Source: Niabella ginsenosidivorans (GTDB taxonomy: Bacteria; Bacteroidota; Bacteroidia; Chitinophagales; Chitinophagaceae). Taken from it: a stretch of DNA of 64,000 bases. The translations under genes were made by a program, and so were the position numbers. Positions 9,575 through 18,432 of this stretch are shown piece by piece. The notes beneath the pieces are model-generated. The model did not search any database and was not told the origin of the DNA. It worked only from the letters and a program-made list of their open reading frames with translations. The DNA lies in contig NZ_CP015772.1 in the NCBI RefSeq assembly GCF_001654455.1, forward strand, positions 3,348,001 to 3,412,000, given 5' to 3'. Within the stretch, counting starts at the first letter, position 1; each line of letters begins with the position of its first letter.

Positions 9575-10456
9575 CGGGCAGTTCATAATGTTATTTATTT
9601 GTCCAGGTGGTTTGTGCGGGCACTCTGCAAAAATAAGGGAGCGCATGAAACAAGGTCAATTGTGCCTATACCCCTCCTCCAGTGTTTTTGTCTCGTAGAA
9701 ACGACCCATCTGTAGCCCCATTGGTCCGGTTTTGAGGTGTGTCGTAGGTATGCCCCATCTTCCTTATAATACTTTCTATCTCTGTACCTATCGTGCGAGC
9801 ACATCTTGAAAAACAGTTCTGATCACAACGGGCACCAGTTTTTCAGCTCCGTCAGCAACATTCCCTACGGTCATCGATCGCACCTTCTTCACCATATTTT
9901 TCATATTGCGGCGCTATACGCCTTTTTGAGGCTATGGCTGTTTGCTGCTACGGATATCTGGCTGCTTCGCAGCTATGCTTTCTTCACAGCGCATAGTAAA
10001 GGTGCAGCGCACCGGTACTATTTATAGATCCATCCCAAACAATCACAGAGCCGCAGCGCGCGGCGTGATATCAATTTCCTCCGTTTGGGGTTATCCGCCG
10101 GTATGTTGCTGCCTGTAACAGCTTTTGAAGAAAATAGTTGTCTTTATACGATAGCCTTTATACAGAGGGCCGATAAATTTGACGAGCTCTTCCTCTCATA
10201 CCTTAAATAGATGGCTATGGTGCAGCCACCAACCACGGCCCGGCTATAATGTGTGCTGACAGCTTCCGTATCTGGCTGTGCACGTTAGTTTAAAAAAGGC
10301 CGTTAAACAGCCCGGTGTTACGAATGCAGGTGTTTAAAGTATCTTTTATCCTGTTGCATTCCCGCCGCGATACCCCGGTCAGACGGGTATTTCAGCATGA
10401 AAAATAAAAACAGGTAATCAGCAGATCCTGATCCGCCAGCCGGCAGAACCCATCAG
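9575..10456. other. Gene-free stretch with degenerate repeat sequence
   Basis: About 880 bases with no convincing gene; the short open frames here lack family features. Around 9690-9710 the text GTCTCGTAGAAACGAC looks like a decayed copy of GTCCCGTAGGGACGAC-type elements that I recall as dispersed in Bacteroidota genomes. Hairpins at 10001-10064 are listed separately. The 5' end follows the glycosyltransferase operon; the 3' end abuts the stop of the leftward mutS2-like gene, so this is a convergent gap. Confidence 0.5.
10001..10064. repeat. Pair of perfect short hairpins, REP-like element
   Basis: GGTGC-AGC-GCACC (10001-10013) and GCCGC-AGCGC-GCGGC (10050-10064) are two perfect 5-base-stem palindromes 36 bases apart, sharing the loop start AGC. 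The arrangement is typical of REP/BIME-like intergenic repeats. Whether further copies exist in the genome cannot be told from this window. Confidence 0.55.
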
Positions 10457-12565
10457 CTATCCTGCCGTGGCTTCTTTTTCCTTTACCACCACAAGGTCGT
10501 TCAGCTCCACCTGCATGGGCAGCAAACCGATCTTTACCACGGCACGCCTGCCTTTTATTTCCAGCACTTCGCCTACCTGGTGATTGCGCTTCATTTTTAC
10601 TTTATCGCCTGTTTTTATTTCACCGCCAATCTCCTGATACTTGGAGTCTATTTTTTTCTGGATCTTACTGACCGCTTTTTTCTCATTACGGTTAAACAAA
10701 AGGTTATTGATCTGTTTGATGAGCTTTTGTTTGTCTTCCTCTTTTTTCCATTCAATAGTAATCTGTTTCAGCTTGCGCTCCATATCCTTCAGATAGGCGA
10801 TCCGCTCCTCTGATATTTTATTCTGCTCACGCAGCACGTTCATTTGCTGGCGGTGCTTTTCCTTATCCATCACCCGTTCCATCTCTTTTTTCAGGCGTTC
10901 ATTTTCCTTTATCAACCGTTCCAGTTCTCTGTCTTTTTTAGCCAGATCCCGCAGATCCTGTTCTGTCCGGTTCAATAATTTATCCAGGCGGTACTGATCA
11001 TCGTTCACCATTTGCCGTGCCTGGTTAATTAAACGTTTGTCCAGGCCAATACGCTCAGCGATCGAAAAGGTATAAGAGCTGCCGGGTCTTCCCACCACCA
11101 GCTGGAACAACGGCAGCAAGTTCCTTTCATCAAAAGCCATTGCTCCGTTTACAATACCATGTGTTTTGCCCGCCATCACTTTCAGGTTCAGGTAATGCGT
11201 GGTTACGATCCCGTAAGAATGCTTTTTCAACAGCTCCAGCAAAATAACTTCAGCAAATGCACCGCCCAGGTTAGGATCGCTTCCGCTGCCCAGTTCATCA
11301 ATAAAGAACAGTGTTTTACCATTGGCATGCTCCATAAAATATTTCATGTGGATCAGGTGGCTGCTATAGGTGCTCAGCTCAAATTCCAGGCTTTGCGTAT
11401 CGCCAATGTGGATCATCAGCTGTTTAAAAATACCAAATTCACTATCCGGATGCACCGGTACCAGCAGTCCGCTCTGTACCATCATCTGCAGCAGGCCAAC
11501 CGTTTTCATCGTCACTGTTTTACCGCCTGCATTGGGCCCGCTTACCACTAATATCCGCTGGTTTTCATTCAGCGTTATTGAAACCGGGTAGGTTTGTTTT
11601 TGTGCCCGTTTGTTGTATAAATAAAGCAGCGGGTGATAGGCATTTACCAGGTGCACCTGGGCCTTATCCTGCACCACAGGAAAAGCTCCATGAACATCCA
11701 GGGCAAATTTTGCCTTGGCACGGATAAAATCATACTCCCCGATAACAGCATGATAGGTAGCCAGCAAACCGGCGTGAGCAGATAGTTTTGCGGTCAGCTG
11801 CCTGAGGATACGGTCGATCTCTTTCCGCTCCTCATGTTCCAGGCCGCTTACTTCATTATTCAGGTGCATGGTTTCTTCCGGTTCAATAAAAGCCGTTTTA
11901 CGACTATCGCTTTCTCCATGCAAAATACCTCTTACTGCACGTTTTTGTTCTGCAAACACGGCAATTACCCGGCGGCCGTTCATAAAGCTTTCTTCGATCT
12001 CTGCCAGGTACCCCTGCTTATTCAGCTTAGCTACAATCTTGTCAAAGATTCTGCGTAATTCATTCCGCTTGCGGTAAAGGCTCATGCGGATCTCCTTCAA
12101 TTCCGGTGAGGCACTGTCCTTTACCTGGCCAATCTCATCAATCACCTCATCAATCAAAGCGATGATGGCCTTTTCATAATAAGTATCCTTTATAACAGCA
12201 TGCAGCCCTTCATAGGCCAGCTTGCGCTCGGCATCAAACCAGCGGAAGATCTTTTCAATACTTTCCGCCAGCTTCCTTACCTGTAGCAATTGCTCTCCGG
12301 TCAATAAAGCACCGGGGATAGATAATAATTTTAATTCCTTTGCAAGATTCAGCACATAATCATTCGGAAAATGAATAGCATTCTGGATGAGCTGCTTAAA
12401 CTCATAGGATTGCCTCAGCTCCGCATCAATAAACCGCTTTTGTGTATGTATGCGCAGCTCGGCTGCCTTGCGCTGGGCATAATCCGTCTCGCAATACTTT
12501 TTGAGCAGGTCTCTGATCTTGTCAAACTCCAGTTGTATATAAGCCGATTCAGGATATAACTTCAT
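10457..12565 (-). CDS. MutS2-family ATPase lacking an Smr domain
   Basis: A 702-residue MutS2-type protein. I start it at the ATG at 12565 (MKLYPESAYIQLEFDKI), because the 40 codons upstream lie in intergenic repeat-like DNA and do not resemble MutS2. Middle domain and clamp cover about 1-320. The ATPase has Walker A (GPNAGGKT, about 348), Walker B (FFIDELGSGSDPNLGG, about 423) and the TTHY motif (about 458). A long coiled coil (about 525-630) and a small basic KOW-like end (about 650-690) follow. Full-length MutS2 ends in an Smr nuclease domain; here the protein stops without one. Known roles of the family are anti-recombination or rescue of collided ribosomes; which applies here is unknown. 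Confidence 0.9.
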   Translation of the reverse strand: MKLYPESAYIQLEFDKIRDLLKKYCETDYAQRKAAELRIHTQKRFIDAELRQSYEFKQLIQNAIHFPNDYVLNLAKELKLLSIPGALLTGEQLLQVRKLAESIEKIFRWFDAERKLAYEGLHAVIKDTYYEKAIIALIDEVIDEIGQVKDSASPELKEIRMSLYRKRNELRRIFDKIVAKLNKQGYLAEIEESFMNGRRVIAVFAEQKRAVRGILHGESDSRKTAFIEPEETMHLNNEVSGLEHEERKEIDRILRQLTAKLSAHAGLLATYHAVIGEYDFIRAKAKFALDVHGAFPVVQDKAQVHLVNAYHPLLYLYNKRAQKQTYPVSITLNENQRILVVSGPNAGGKTVTMKTVGLLQMMVQSGLLVPVHPDSEFGIFKQLMIHIGDTQSLEFELSTYSSHLIHMKYFMEHANGKTLFFIDELGSGSDPNLGGAFAEVILLELLKKHSYGIVTTHYLNLKVMAGKTHGIVNGAMAFDERNLLPLFQLVVGRPGSSYTFSIAERIGLDKRLINQARQMVNDDQYRLDKLLNRTEQDLRDLAKKDRELERLIKENERLKKEMERVMDKEKHRQQMNVLREQNKISEERIAYLKDMERKLKQITIEWKKEEDKQKLIKQINNLLFNRNEKKAVSKIQKKIDSKYQEIGGEIKTGDKVKMKRNHQVGEVLEIKGRRAVVKIGLLPMQVELNDLVVVKEKEATAG

Positions 12566-12760
12566 AACGATCGTTCCGTTTTTCAAATTTGCAAAGGTAC
12601 GAATTTGATTGCTGGATATTGGATACTGGTTTCTTGCTGCCTGACGCCTGGGCCGGTATCCGGGATCGGAGACCTGGTATCTCATATCGGGCGTCCGGCT
12701 CCCAACTTTCAGCCCGTAACTTTGTTATCATAACAGAGATTTTTACCGGAAAAGCAAAGT

Positions 12761-13447
12761 TTGTACCTTGCACCTGGTTATTTTAAATTATTTTATCTGA
12801 AAATAGCATTTCCCATATTATTAATGAGCCTTGCATTGAGCGCTTGTGCCCAGAAGAAGGAAAAGCCGGTAATTTTTGCCGGGCCTTCAGTAAAACAGTC
12901 CACTATGAGTCAGCAAACAGATACAGCTACATTTGCCAACGGGTGTTTTTGGTGCACCGAAGCCATTTTCCAGGATGTGAAAGGTGTGCAGTCCGTTACA
13001 AGCGGCTATACGGATGGCCATACTAAAAACCCAACCTATGAACAGGTTTGCACCGGTACCACCGGTTTTGCAGAAGCATTACAGATCGTTTATGACCCGT
13101 CCGTTATTTCTTTTGATGAATTACTGGAAATTTTCTGGAAAACGCATGATCCCACAACCCTGAACCGCCAGGGCGCAGATGTGGGAACGCAATATCGCAG
13201 TGGTATTTATTACCATAATGCGGAACAAAAGGAAAAGGCAGAATATTATAAGGCGGAACTGGATAAAAGCGGTGCTTTTGACAACCCGGTTGTTACGGAA
13301 ATAAAGCCGTTTACGGTCTTTTATAAAGCGGAAGATTATCATCAGAATTATTTTAACAATAATGAAAATAAAAACCCTTACTGCACCATGGTGATCCGGC
13401 CAAAAGTAGACAAATTCCGTAAAGTGTTTAAAGACAAGCTGAAATAG
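12761..13447 (+). CDS. msrA: Peptide-methionine (S)-S-oxide reductase, lipoprotein form
   Basis: MsrA reduces methionine-S-sulfoxide in proteins. The catalytic motif GCFWC is present about 60 residues in, followed by the family's SGYTDGH segment, EALQIVYDP, DPTTLNRQG-DVGTQYRS and, near the end, AEDYHQNY. The 5' end has a hydrophobic stretch ending in the lipobox LSAC, so this copy is exported and lipid-anchored in the envelope. The start is uncertain: the TTG at 12761 overlaps a likely -7 box (TACCTTG, 12764-12770), which would put the true start a few codons later. The only in-frame ATG, at 12824, would leave a very short signal peptide. The gene diverges from the mutS2-like gene. Confidence 0.93.
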   Translation: MYLAPGYFKLFYLKIAFPILLMSLALSACAQKKEKPVIFAGPSVKQSTMSQQTDTATFANGCFWCTEAIFQDVKGVQSVTSGYTDGHTKNPTYEQVCTGTTGFAEALQIVYDPSVISFDELLEIFWKTHDPTTLNRQGADVGTQYRSGIYYHNAEQKEKAEYYKAELDKSGAFDNPVVTEIKPFTVFYKAEDYHQNYFNNNENKNPYCTMVIRPKVDKFRKVFKDKLK

Positions 13448-13554
13448 CTGGCGGAATACAGTTCTGGGGTTTCAGCATTGAGACGGCATTAATTTCTGAA
13501 GTCTTATTGCTCAAGTACCAAATCTCAATGAACCCGTACAACAAACGTTAATTA

Positions 13555-13586
13555 TTGTATGATGCCGTAAAAAGAACCTACCTTTG
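13555..13586 (+). promoter_or_regulatory. Bacteroidota promoter of agmatinase-family gene
   Basis: TTG at 13555-13557 (-33) and TACCTTTG at 13579-13586 (-7), 21 bases between them: an almost ideal match to the Bacteroidota consensus. An AAGGAG at 13601-13606 precedes the ATG at 13613 by 6 bases, one of few good Shine-Dalgarno sequences in the window. Confidence 0.8.
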
Positions 13587-13612
13587 CGCCTTCCAAAATT
13601 AAGGAGTCATAA

Positions 13613-14653
13613 ATGTTAGATTTAACCAATTTTGATCAGAACGGGGTCTCCAATCCTAACAATAATGTTTTTGGTTTACCCAGTACTGAAGAAAATGCAG
13701 ATCTTATAATTATTAATGTGCCCTGGGAAGTTACGGTAAGTTACAGGGCCGGAACAGCAAGAGCCCCGGAAAACGTACTGAAAGCCAGTATGCAGGTAGA
13801 TCTTTATGACCCGGATTTTCCGGATGCCTGGAAAAGAGGCTACTACCTGCAGCCAACTGACAGAACTATTTTACTGAAAAGTGATTTTCTGCGCAAGGAA
13901 GCCGAGCTCTATATCGACTACATTTCCAAAGGCGAAGAGTTGCTGAAGAACCAGTTCATGTGCCGTACCATAAAAGAGGTAAATGAAGGAGGCGCCTATC
14001 TGAACAACTGGGTATACGAACAGGCCAAAGGCTACTATAACCAGAACAAGCTGGTTTGCCTTTTAGGAGGTGACCACAGTACCCCGTTGGGGTTATACAA
14101 GGCCCAGGCAGAAAAGCATGGTGCATTCGGAATCTTACAGATCGATGCACACTGCGATCTGCGCAAGGCTTATGGAGGTCTTGTATATTCCCACGCCAGC
14201 ATTATGTACAATGCCCTCAATGAGGTTCCCGAAATCAAAAACCTGGTGCAGGTGGGCGTAAGGGATTTTGGAGAAGATGAATGGGAATATATTAAGAACA
14301 GTGACTACCGCGTTATTACCTATTTTGACAAAGAAATAAAAGAACGCCAGTACGGTGGAGATACTTTTAAAAATATTGCAGAGGAAATAGTCAGCAAGCT
14401 GCCCAAAAAGGTACATATCAGCTTTGATATTGACGGATTGGATCCCAAGCTGTGCCCGGATACCGGAACACCCGTTCCGGGAGGCTTTGAGCTGGACCGG
14501 GTCTTTTTCCTTTTCAAAAAAATAGTGGAAAGCGGGCGTGAACTAATTGGTTTTGACCTGGTGGAAATAGGCATCGGAGAAACCGACTGGAATGCCAATG
14601 TAGGTGCCCGTGCACTTTATAAGCTCTGCAACCTGCTGGCCGGCAGCAATTAA
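13613..14653 (+). CDS. Agmatinase-family (arginase superfamily) hydrolase
   Basis: A 346-residue binuclear manganese ureohydrolase. All metal ligands are present: GGDHS (H155), DAHCD (D178, H180, D182) and SFDIDGLDP (D272, D274). The Bacteroidota members are annotated as agmatinase-family proteins and often accompany arginine decarboxylase, giving putrescine and urea from agmatine; formimidoylglutamase is the other possibility. No arginine decarboxylase or histidine-degradation gene lies in this window, so the substrate stays open. A strong promoter and Shine-Dalgarno sequence precede the start. The next gene begins 40 bases after the stop and may share the transcript. Confidence 0.92.
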   Translation: MLDLTNFDQNGVSNPNNNVFGLPSTEENADLIIINVPWEVTVSYRAGTARAPENVLKASMQVDLYDPDFPDAWKRGYYLQPTDRTILLKSDFLRKEAELYIDYISKGEELLKNQFMCRTIKEVNEGGAYLNNWVYEQAKGYYNQNKLVCLLGGDHSTPLGLYKAQAEKHGAFGILQIDAHCDLRKAYGGLVYSHASIMYNALNEVPEIKNLVQVGVRDFGEDEWEYIKNSDYRVITYFDKEIKERQYGGDTFKNIAEEIVSKLPKKVHISFDIDGLDPKLCPDTGTPVPGGFELDRVFFLFKKIVESGRELIGFDLVEIGIGETDWNANVGARALYKLCNLLAGSN

Positions 14654-14693
14654 TAAAAATAATTCCCCCTGGAATCTGTCATAACCCCGCTTA

Positions 14694-15305
14694 TTGAACC
14701 ATCGTCCGCAAAATAATGATCCTGCAGTAAAAACCGGGGAGGTGTACCAGTTTGAAGTACCCAACGCCCGTGTACTGATGTACCAGGTATTTGCCTATTG
14801 CATCATTCTGTTGAATATGCTGGGCCAGTTGTTTATAGACTACCGGTACAACAGCTCTAATCTAAAGGTCAGCATTCCTGTATATCTTACGCTCTTTGTG
14901 CTGCTCATTTTATGGGATGTGTACCTGCTGCGTAAAAAAAACACCCTGCAATCCCTGGGCATTATCATTTTAATCATCGGCTCCCGGTGGTATCAATATA
15001 CTATGGGCTGGGGATTTGTTATCAACATGCTGTTATGGTTCCTGTACCTGGTAGCCCGCCGACGCTTGATAATAGCTGTTTCAAAGGAAACGGTACGTTA
15101 TCCTTCTTTCCCTGTAAAAAAGATCGGCTGGAACCGGATCAGTAACCTTATTTTAAAAGATGACATTCTTACCATCGATTTAAAAAATAATAAAATCTAC
15201 CAGCATTTTGTAAAATATACAGATCAGGTGGTTGATGAGGAAGAATTTAACGAATTTTGTAAAAGGCAGCTGGAGGGAAACCGGGAATTGAGAATTGAGA
15301 ATTGA
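14694..15305 (+). CDS. Small membrane protein of unknown function
   Basis: A 203-residue protein with four predicted membrane helices: about 30-48 (VFAYCIILLNMLGQLF), 62-80 (VYLTLFVLLILWDVYLL), 90-102 (LGIIILIIG) and 108-122 (FVINMLLWFLYLVA). A soluble C-terminal domain, about 125-190, reads like a PH-type fold (WNRISNLILKDDILTIDLKN). I start at the TTG at 14694 since the residues up to the first internal Met (at 14778) look coded; the ATG there is the alternative. The last codons (RELRIEN) lie in a GAGAATT tandem repeat, so the C-terminus seems to have been set by repeat DNA. Function unknown. Confidence 0.75.
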   Translation: MNHRPQNNDPAVKTGEVYQFEVPNARVLMYQVFAYCIILLNMLGQLFIDYRYNSSNLKVSIPVYLTLFVLLILWDVYLLRKKNTLQSLGIIILIIGSRWYQYTMGWGFVINMLLWFLYLVARRRLIIAVSKETVRYPSFPVKKIGWNRISNLILKDDILTIDLKNNKIYQHFVKYTDQVVDEEEFNEFCKRQLEGNRELRIEN

Positions 15306-15312
15306 GATTGAA
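15286..15312. repeat. Short tandem repeat (GAGAATT)n crossing a stop codon
   Basis: Three near-perfect copies of a 7-base unit span the end of the upstream coding region and the start of the intergenic sequence. Similar quasi-repeats, mixtures of TGATGACTG-, CAGTAATCAG- and GAATTGAG-like words, occur at 15322-15380, 16825-16850, 17438-17520 and 63172-63362. Confidence 0.7.
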
Positions 15313-15440
15313 GCGGTCAGTTCCGGGTTATCAGTAATCAGTTTTTAATTCCGGTAGCTACCGGTATCAGTAGTCAGCCTTCAGGCGTGCGTTTGTATTC
15401 ACCCCAGGAACAATATTAAATATCAAACTTCAAATCAGCA

Positions 15441-16739
15441 ATGAGTTTAGCAACATCGCCCTATCTTTTGTATTCCGATGGCAAGGGGAATATTTTTGAA
15501 GACGAAAGTCTTTATGCGATCGGCCGCAGCGGCTGGGACGCATTGCCGGTTCCTGTTGAAGACTGGATCGAATTACCGGAAGGTGGCTCTCTTTATGAAT
15601 TACCTGACAGAATCGGCATAGGAATGGATGTGCAGACGGGTGAGCTGCGCCTTTGCGAAAAAGGCTGGGCCGTTGCTGCCTTCATTCCGCCTGCCCATAC
15701 CGGGTTTTATATTTCTGCTTTTGAAACAAAACCCGGGGCACCTACCCTCCCGCTCTTTTGCTACACGGCAGCAGGCTGGCGGAATGGAAGGTTCTATGTA
15801 CCTGCTATTCGTATTGAGCAGGACATTCGCCAGGAATGCGCCGGTTTTGATGCAGAAAAAGTGCAGCTGGGTGTGGAACACCTTACCAAAGCTTACCCGC
15901 ATAACCGCCTGGTGCACCACCTGGCCAATAACTGCGCACTCACCTACCATTGCCCGGCCGCAAGAAATTATTTTATTGGCCGCTGGGAATGCCCCGTGCC
16001 CGCTTCACCGGCCTGCAACGCCAATTGCGTGGGCTGCATTTCCCTGCAACCGGATGAAGAAACCATTGTATCTACACAGGACCGGCTGAGCTTTAAGCCC
16101 ACCGTTGAAGAAATTGTGGAATTTACCGTTCCCCACCTGGAAACAGCGCCTTACCCCCTGGTCAGCTTCGGACAGGGATGTGAAGGAGAGCCCCTGCTGA
16201 TGTGGGAAACACTGGAAAGAGCGATCATTGAGATCCGCAAGCACACCTCAAAAGGCAGCATCAACATCAATACCAACGGTTCCCGCCCCGATGCGGTGAA
16301 ACGCTTATGTAAGGCGGGCTTAAATTCTATCCGCGTAAGCACCAACAGCGCGCGGAGCGAGATCTATATGCCTTATTACCGCCCGAACAACTACCAGTTT
16401 GAGGACATTGTGGAAAGCCTGAAAGTAGTGGACGGCTTTGGCGGGTGGACCTCCATTAATTATTTTGTTTTTCCCGGAATGACCGACAGCATAGCCGAGT
16501 ATGAAGCCTTACGGAAACTGATCAAAACCACCCATCTTAAAATGATCCAGTGGCGCAATTTTAATATTGACCCGGACTGGTACCTGGGTAAAATAAATGT
16601 AGGCGATACCGGTGAATGCATGGGCGTAAAACAATTAATGGAGCTGATAAAAGATGAATTTCCCCATTTAAAATACGGGTACTATAACCCACCGATGGAA
16701 CGCATCAAAGGGAAATACGAAGTGGATTTTGCCCATTGA
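15441..16739 (+). CDS. Radical SAM protein
   Basis: A 432-residue enzyme. The [4Fe-4S] cluster motif is C192-x3-C196-x2-C199 (ACNANCVGC), followed by features of the SAM-binding barrel: VSFGQGCEGEPLL (about 232, the GGE-like position), SININTNGS (about 276) and IRVSTNSA (about 300). The N-terminal 190 residues are an extra domain with further Cys (165, 171, 184) that might hold an auxiliary cluster. Bacteroidota keep this protein as a single gene of unknown substrate. No peptide precursor or partner gene is nearby. It is preceded by low-complexity intergenic DNA and followed by another such stretch. Confidence 0.9.
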   Translation: MSLATSPYLLYSDGKGNIFEDESLYAIGRSGWDALPVPVEDWIELPEGGSLYELPDRIGIGMDVQTGELRLCEKGWAVAAFIPPAHTGFYISAFETKPGAPTLPLFCYTAAGWRNGRFYVPAIRIEQDIRQECAGFDAEKVQLGVEHLTKAYPHNRLVHHLANNCALTYHCPAARNYFIGRWECPVPASPACNANCVGCISLQPDEETIVSTQDRLSFKPTVEEIVEFTVPHLETAPYPLVSFGQGCEGEPLLMWETLERAIIEIRKHTSKGSININTNGSRPDAVKRLCKAGLNSIRVSTNSARSEIYMPYYRPNNYQFEDIVESLKVVDGFGGWTSINYFVFPGMTDSIAEYEALRKLIKTTHLKMIQWRNFNIDPDWYLGKINVGDTGECMGVKQLMELIKDEFPHLKYGYYNPPMERIKGKYEVDFAH

Positions 16740-16918
16740 GCCGTTCTTTGTTATTCCTCAGCATAAAGAAGCACAGGCAACTGCTCCCTATAAATTTGCA
16801 GCCAGGTTGCTGCAACTATTGACCAACCATGCTCTATCGACTATGGACTATGAACGCCCAAAAGCACCGGTCTGGCACAGAGTTTGAACCATTTTTAAAA
16901 TCCACCTAATTCCTGATT

Positions 16919-17422
16919 ATGTTCCGTTTCCTGCTTCAGCCATTCTTACTCCTCTTTGTGATCAGCGGCATTGCTTCCTGCGCTTCTTCAAGAACCGCAG
17001 CCCAATCTTCCGGAGACGAAGCACAACTGAGCCCAAAGGAGCTTTTAAAAGAAATAAATGCCGTCCGGGCCCGTGGCTGTAACTGCGGCGGCAGCAGGTA
17101 TCCACCGGTGCCCCCTGTAAAATGGAATAATCATTTAGAAAACGTTGCGGTTACCCAGAGCCGCTATATGCAACGAACCGGTCAATTGAAGCATACGGGC
17201 GCTAATGGGGCTACGCTCCAAAAACGGGTCAGCAATGCCGGCTACCGGTGGAGCTATGTGGCTGAAAACATTGCCATGGGACAGCGCACCACCCCGGATG
17301 TGGTACAGGCGTGGATCCAAAGCCCCGGGCATTGCAGAAATATTATGAGCGCCAGCGTCAGTGAAATAGGAGCTGCCGTTTCCGACTATTACTGGACACT
17401 TGTTCTGGCTGCTCCGCAGTAG
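16919..17422 (+). CDS. CAP-domain (SCP/PR-1) lipoprotein
   Basis: A 167-residue exported protein. Residues 1-21 form a lipoprotein signal peptide (FVISGIASC). The CAP domain fills the rest: LLKEINAVRARG (about 40), the first conserved His in LKHTGANG (about 97), WSYVAENIAMG (about 117), VVQAWIQSPGHCRNIM (about 135) and IGAAV. Bacterial CAP proteins are extracellular or envelope-bound and mostly of unknown activity, some binding sterols, lipids or peptides. Several Cys (C61, C63 in RGCNCGG) may form disulfides. It is flanked by non-coding low-complexity sequence on both sides. Confidence 0.9.
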   Translation: MFRFLLQPFLLLFVISGIASCASSRTAAQSSGDEAQLSPKELLKEINAVRARGCNCGGSRYPPVPPVKWNNHLENVAVTQSRYMQRTGQLKHTGANGATLQKRVSNAGYRWSYVAENIAMGQRTTPDVVQAWIQSPGHCRNIMSASVSEIGAAVSDYYWTLVLAAPQ

Positions 17423-17521
17423 CTTTACCAACATCATCTGATAACTGATGATTGGTAGTTTATGGTCGATGATTTGTTTTGATGCCTGATATCTGACAAC
17501 TGATGACTGAAGATTGACAAC

Positions 17522-18325
17522 TCACTGCTCAACGTCTGGCTTTTCTTTATTCCCGAAGGCTTCATCAAGTATCATATAAAGCTCCGGGTGTTGCTCTTTC
17601 AGCTTTTCCGGTTTCTGAAAAAAATATTCCGTCATTACGGCAAAGAACTCAGCTTCATTAGTGGCCCCGTAAGGGTTGATGTCATTCATTTTTCCTTTAC
17701 GGATGTCCTGTATGTACCGGTGCATATACTGTACCCAGGGTTTTATATTCTGATCCTGCAGGATCAGCTCCGGAACGCCGTCTGTTGCTCCATCTGACTG
17801 ATCCAGCAGGTGAGCAAATTCATGGATGGCCGTGTTGGAGCCGGAATTACGGGAAAACCCAGAACGCAGATAAGGGAGCGACAGGATCATTGTCCGGTGC
17901 AGCGGCCCGTTGCCTACCATTCCGGAGATCGAACGATCACCTTTTTCCAGCTCATAGTCTTTACTGAACGCATCCGGGTATACCAGCACTTCGTTAAGGT
18001 TGTTGTAAAACCAGTTACGGTACCTGAACAAAGGAATAACAGCTGCTGCGCCAATCAATACCCGGTCTTCATCGGTTACACCAGCACCTTTCACAGGAGT
18101 GATTTTAATACGCTCCAGGAACTGGTGCACCCGTTCCGCAAAATCCGACTGATCCTGTTCCTTTAACTCTTTATAAAAATCAACCCGCTTTTCCAGTACT
18201 GCTTCAAGGGTCTGCTGCATGGGAGGAACATCAGGAAAGGATACTTTCCGTGATTTCCGGTAGGCTTTTATGCACAGATAAAACAGTAAAATGCCAATTA
18301 TAAAAATGAGCGCGCCCGGGATCAT
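17522..18325 (-). CDS. Zinc-dependent peptidase, MtfA/M90 family
   Basis: A 267-residue metallopeptidase with an N-terminal membrane helix (IPGALIFIIGILLFYLCIKA, residues 2-21). The zinc motif is H168-EFAH-172 (NTAIHEFAHLLDQSDG), with the downstream NEAEFFAVMTEYFF helix carrying the third ligand Glu, as in MtfA. In Escherichia coli MtfA acts on the glucose-PTS regulator Mlc; no Mlc homologue is present here, so the substrate in this organism is unknown. The gene stands alone, with a terminator of the upstream leftward gene lying between. Confidence 0.92.
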   Translation of the reverse strand: MIPGALIFIIGILLFYLCIKAYRKSRKVSFPDVPPMQQTLEAVLEKRVDFYKELKEQDQSDFAERVHQFLERIKITPVKGAGVTDEDRVLIGAAAVIPLFRYRNWFYNNLNEVLVYPDAFSKDYELEKGDRSISGMVGNGPLHRTMILSLPYLRSGFSRNSGSNTAIHEFAHLLDQSDGATDGVPELILQDQNIKPWVQYMHRYIQDIRKGKMNDINPYGATNEAEFFAVMTEYFFQKPEKLKEQHPELYMILDEAFGNKEKPDVEQ

Positions 18326-18356
18326 TTTTCAAAATAGTTTTTAAATTATTCACCCA

Positions 18357-18390
18357 ACAAAAACCCCGTGCCGCTGACCGGTACGGGGCT
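18357..18390 (-). terminator. Hairpin terminator after the 147-residue protein gene
   Basis: On the minus strand, CCCCGTACC pairs with GGCACGGGG (18380-18388 with 18364-18372, one wobble) and is followed by a T run (18363 back to 18359), about 45 bases after the stop of the gene at 18433. Confidence 0.75.
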
Positions 18391-18432
18391 CAATTCTGAA
18401 AAACCTGTCTGGCCGACAGGCTACAATAAAAC

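Noticed and set aside
9595-9804. 69-codon leftward frame after the glycosyltransferase operon
   Set aside because: Lies in degenerate repeat sequence; no plausible protein start or motif.
9806-10027. 73-codon rightward frame in the gene-free stretch
   Set aside because: Composition looks like translated repeat DNA and it ends in the REP-like hairpins; no family features.
12566-12685. Forty-codon N-terminal extension of the MutS2-like gene
   Set aside because: Encodes residues unlike MutS2 and sits in word-repeat intergenic DNA; the ATG at 12565 matches the family start.
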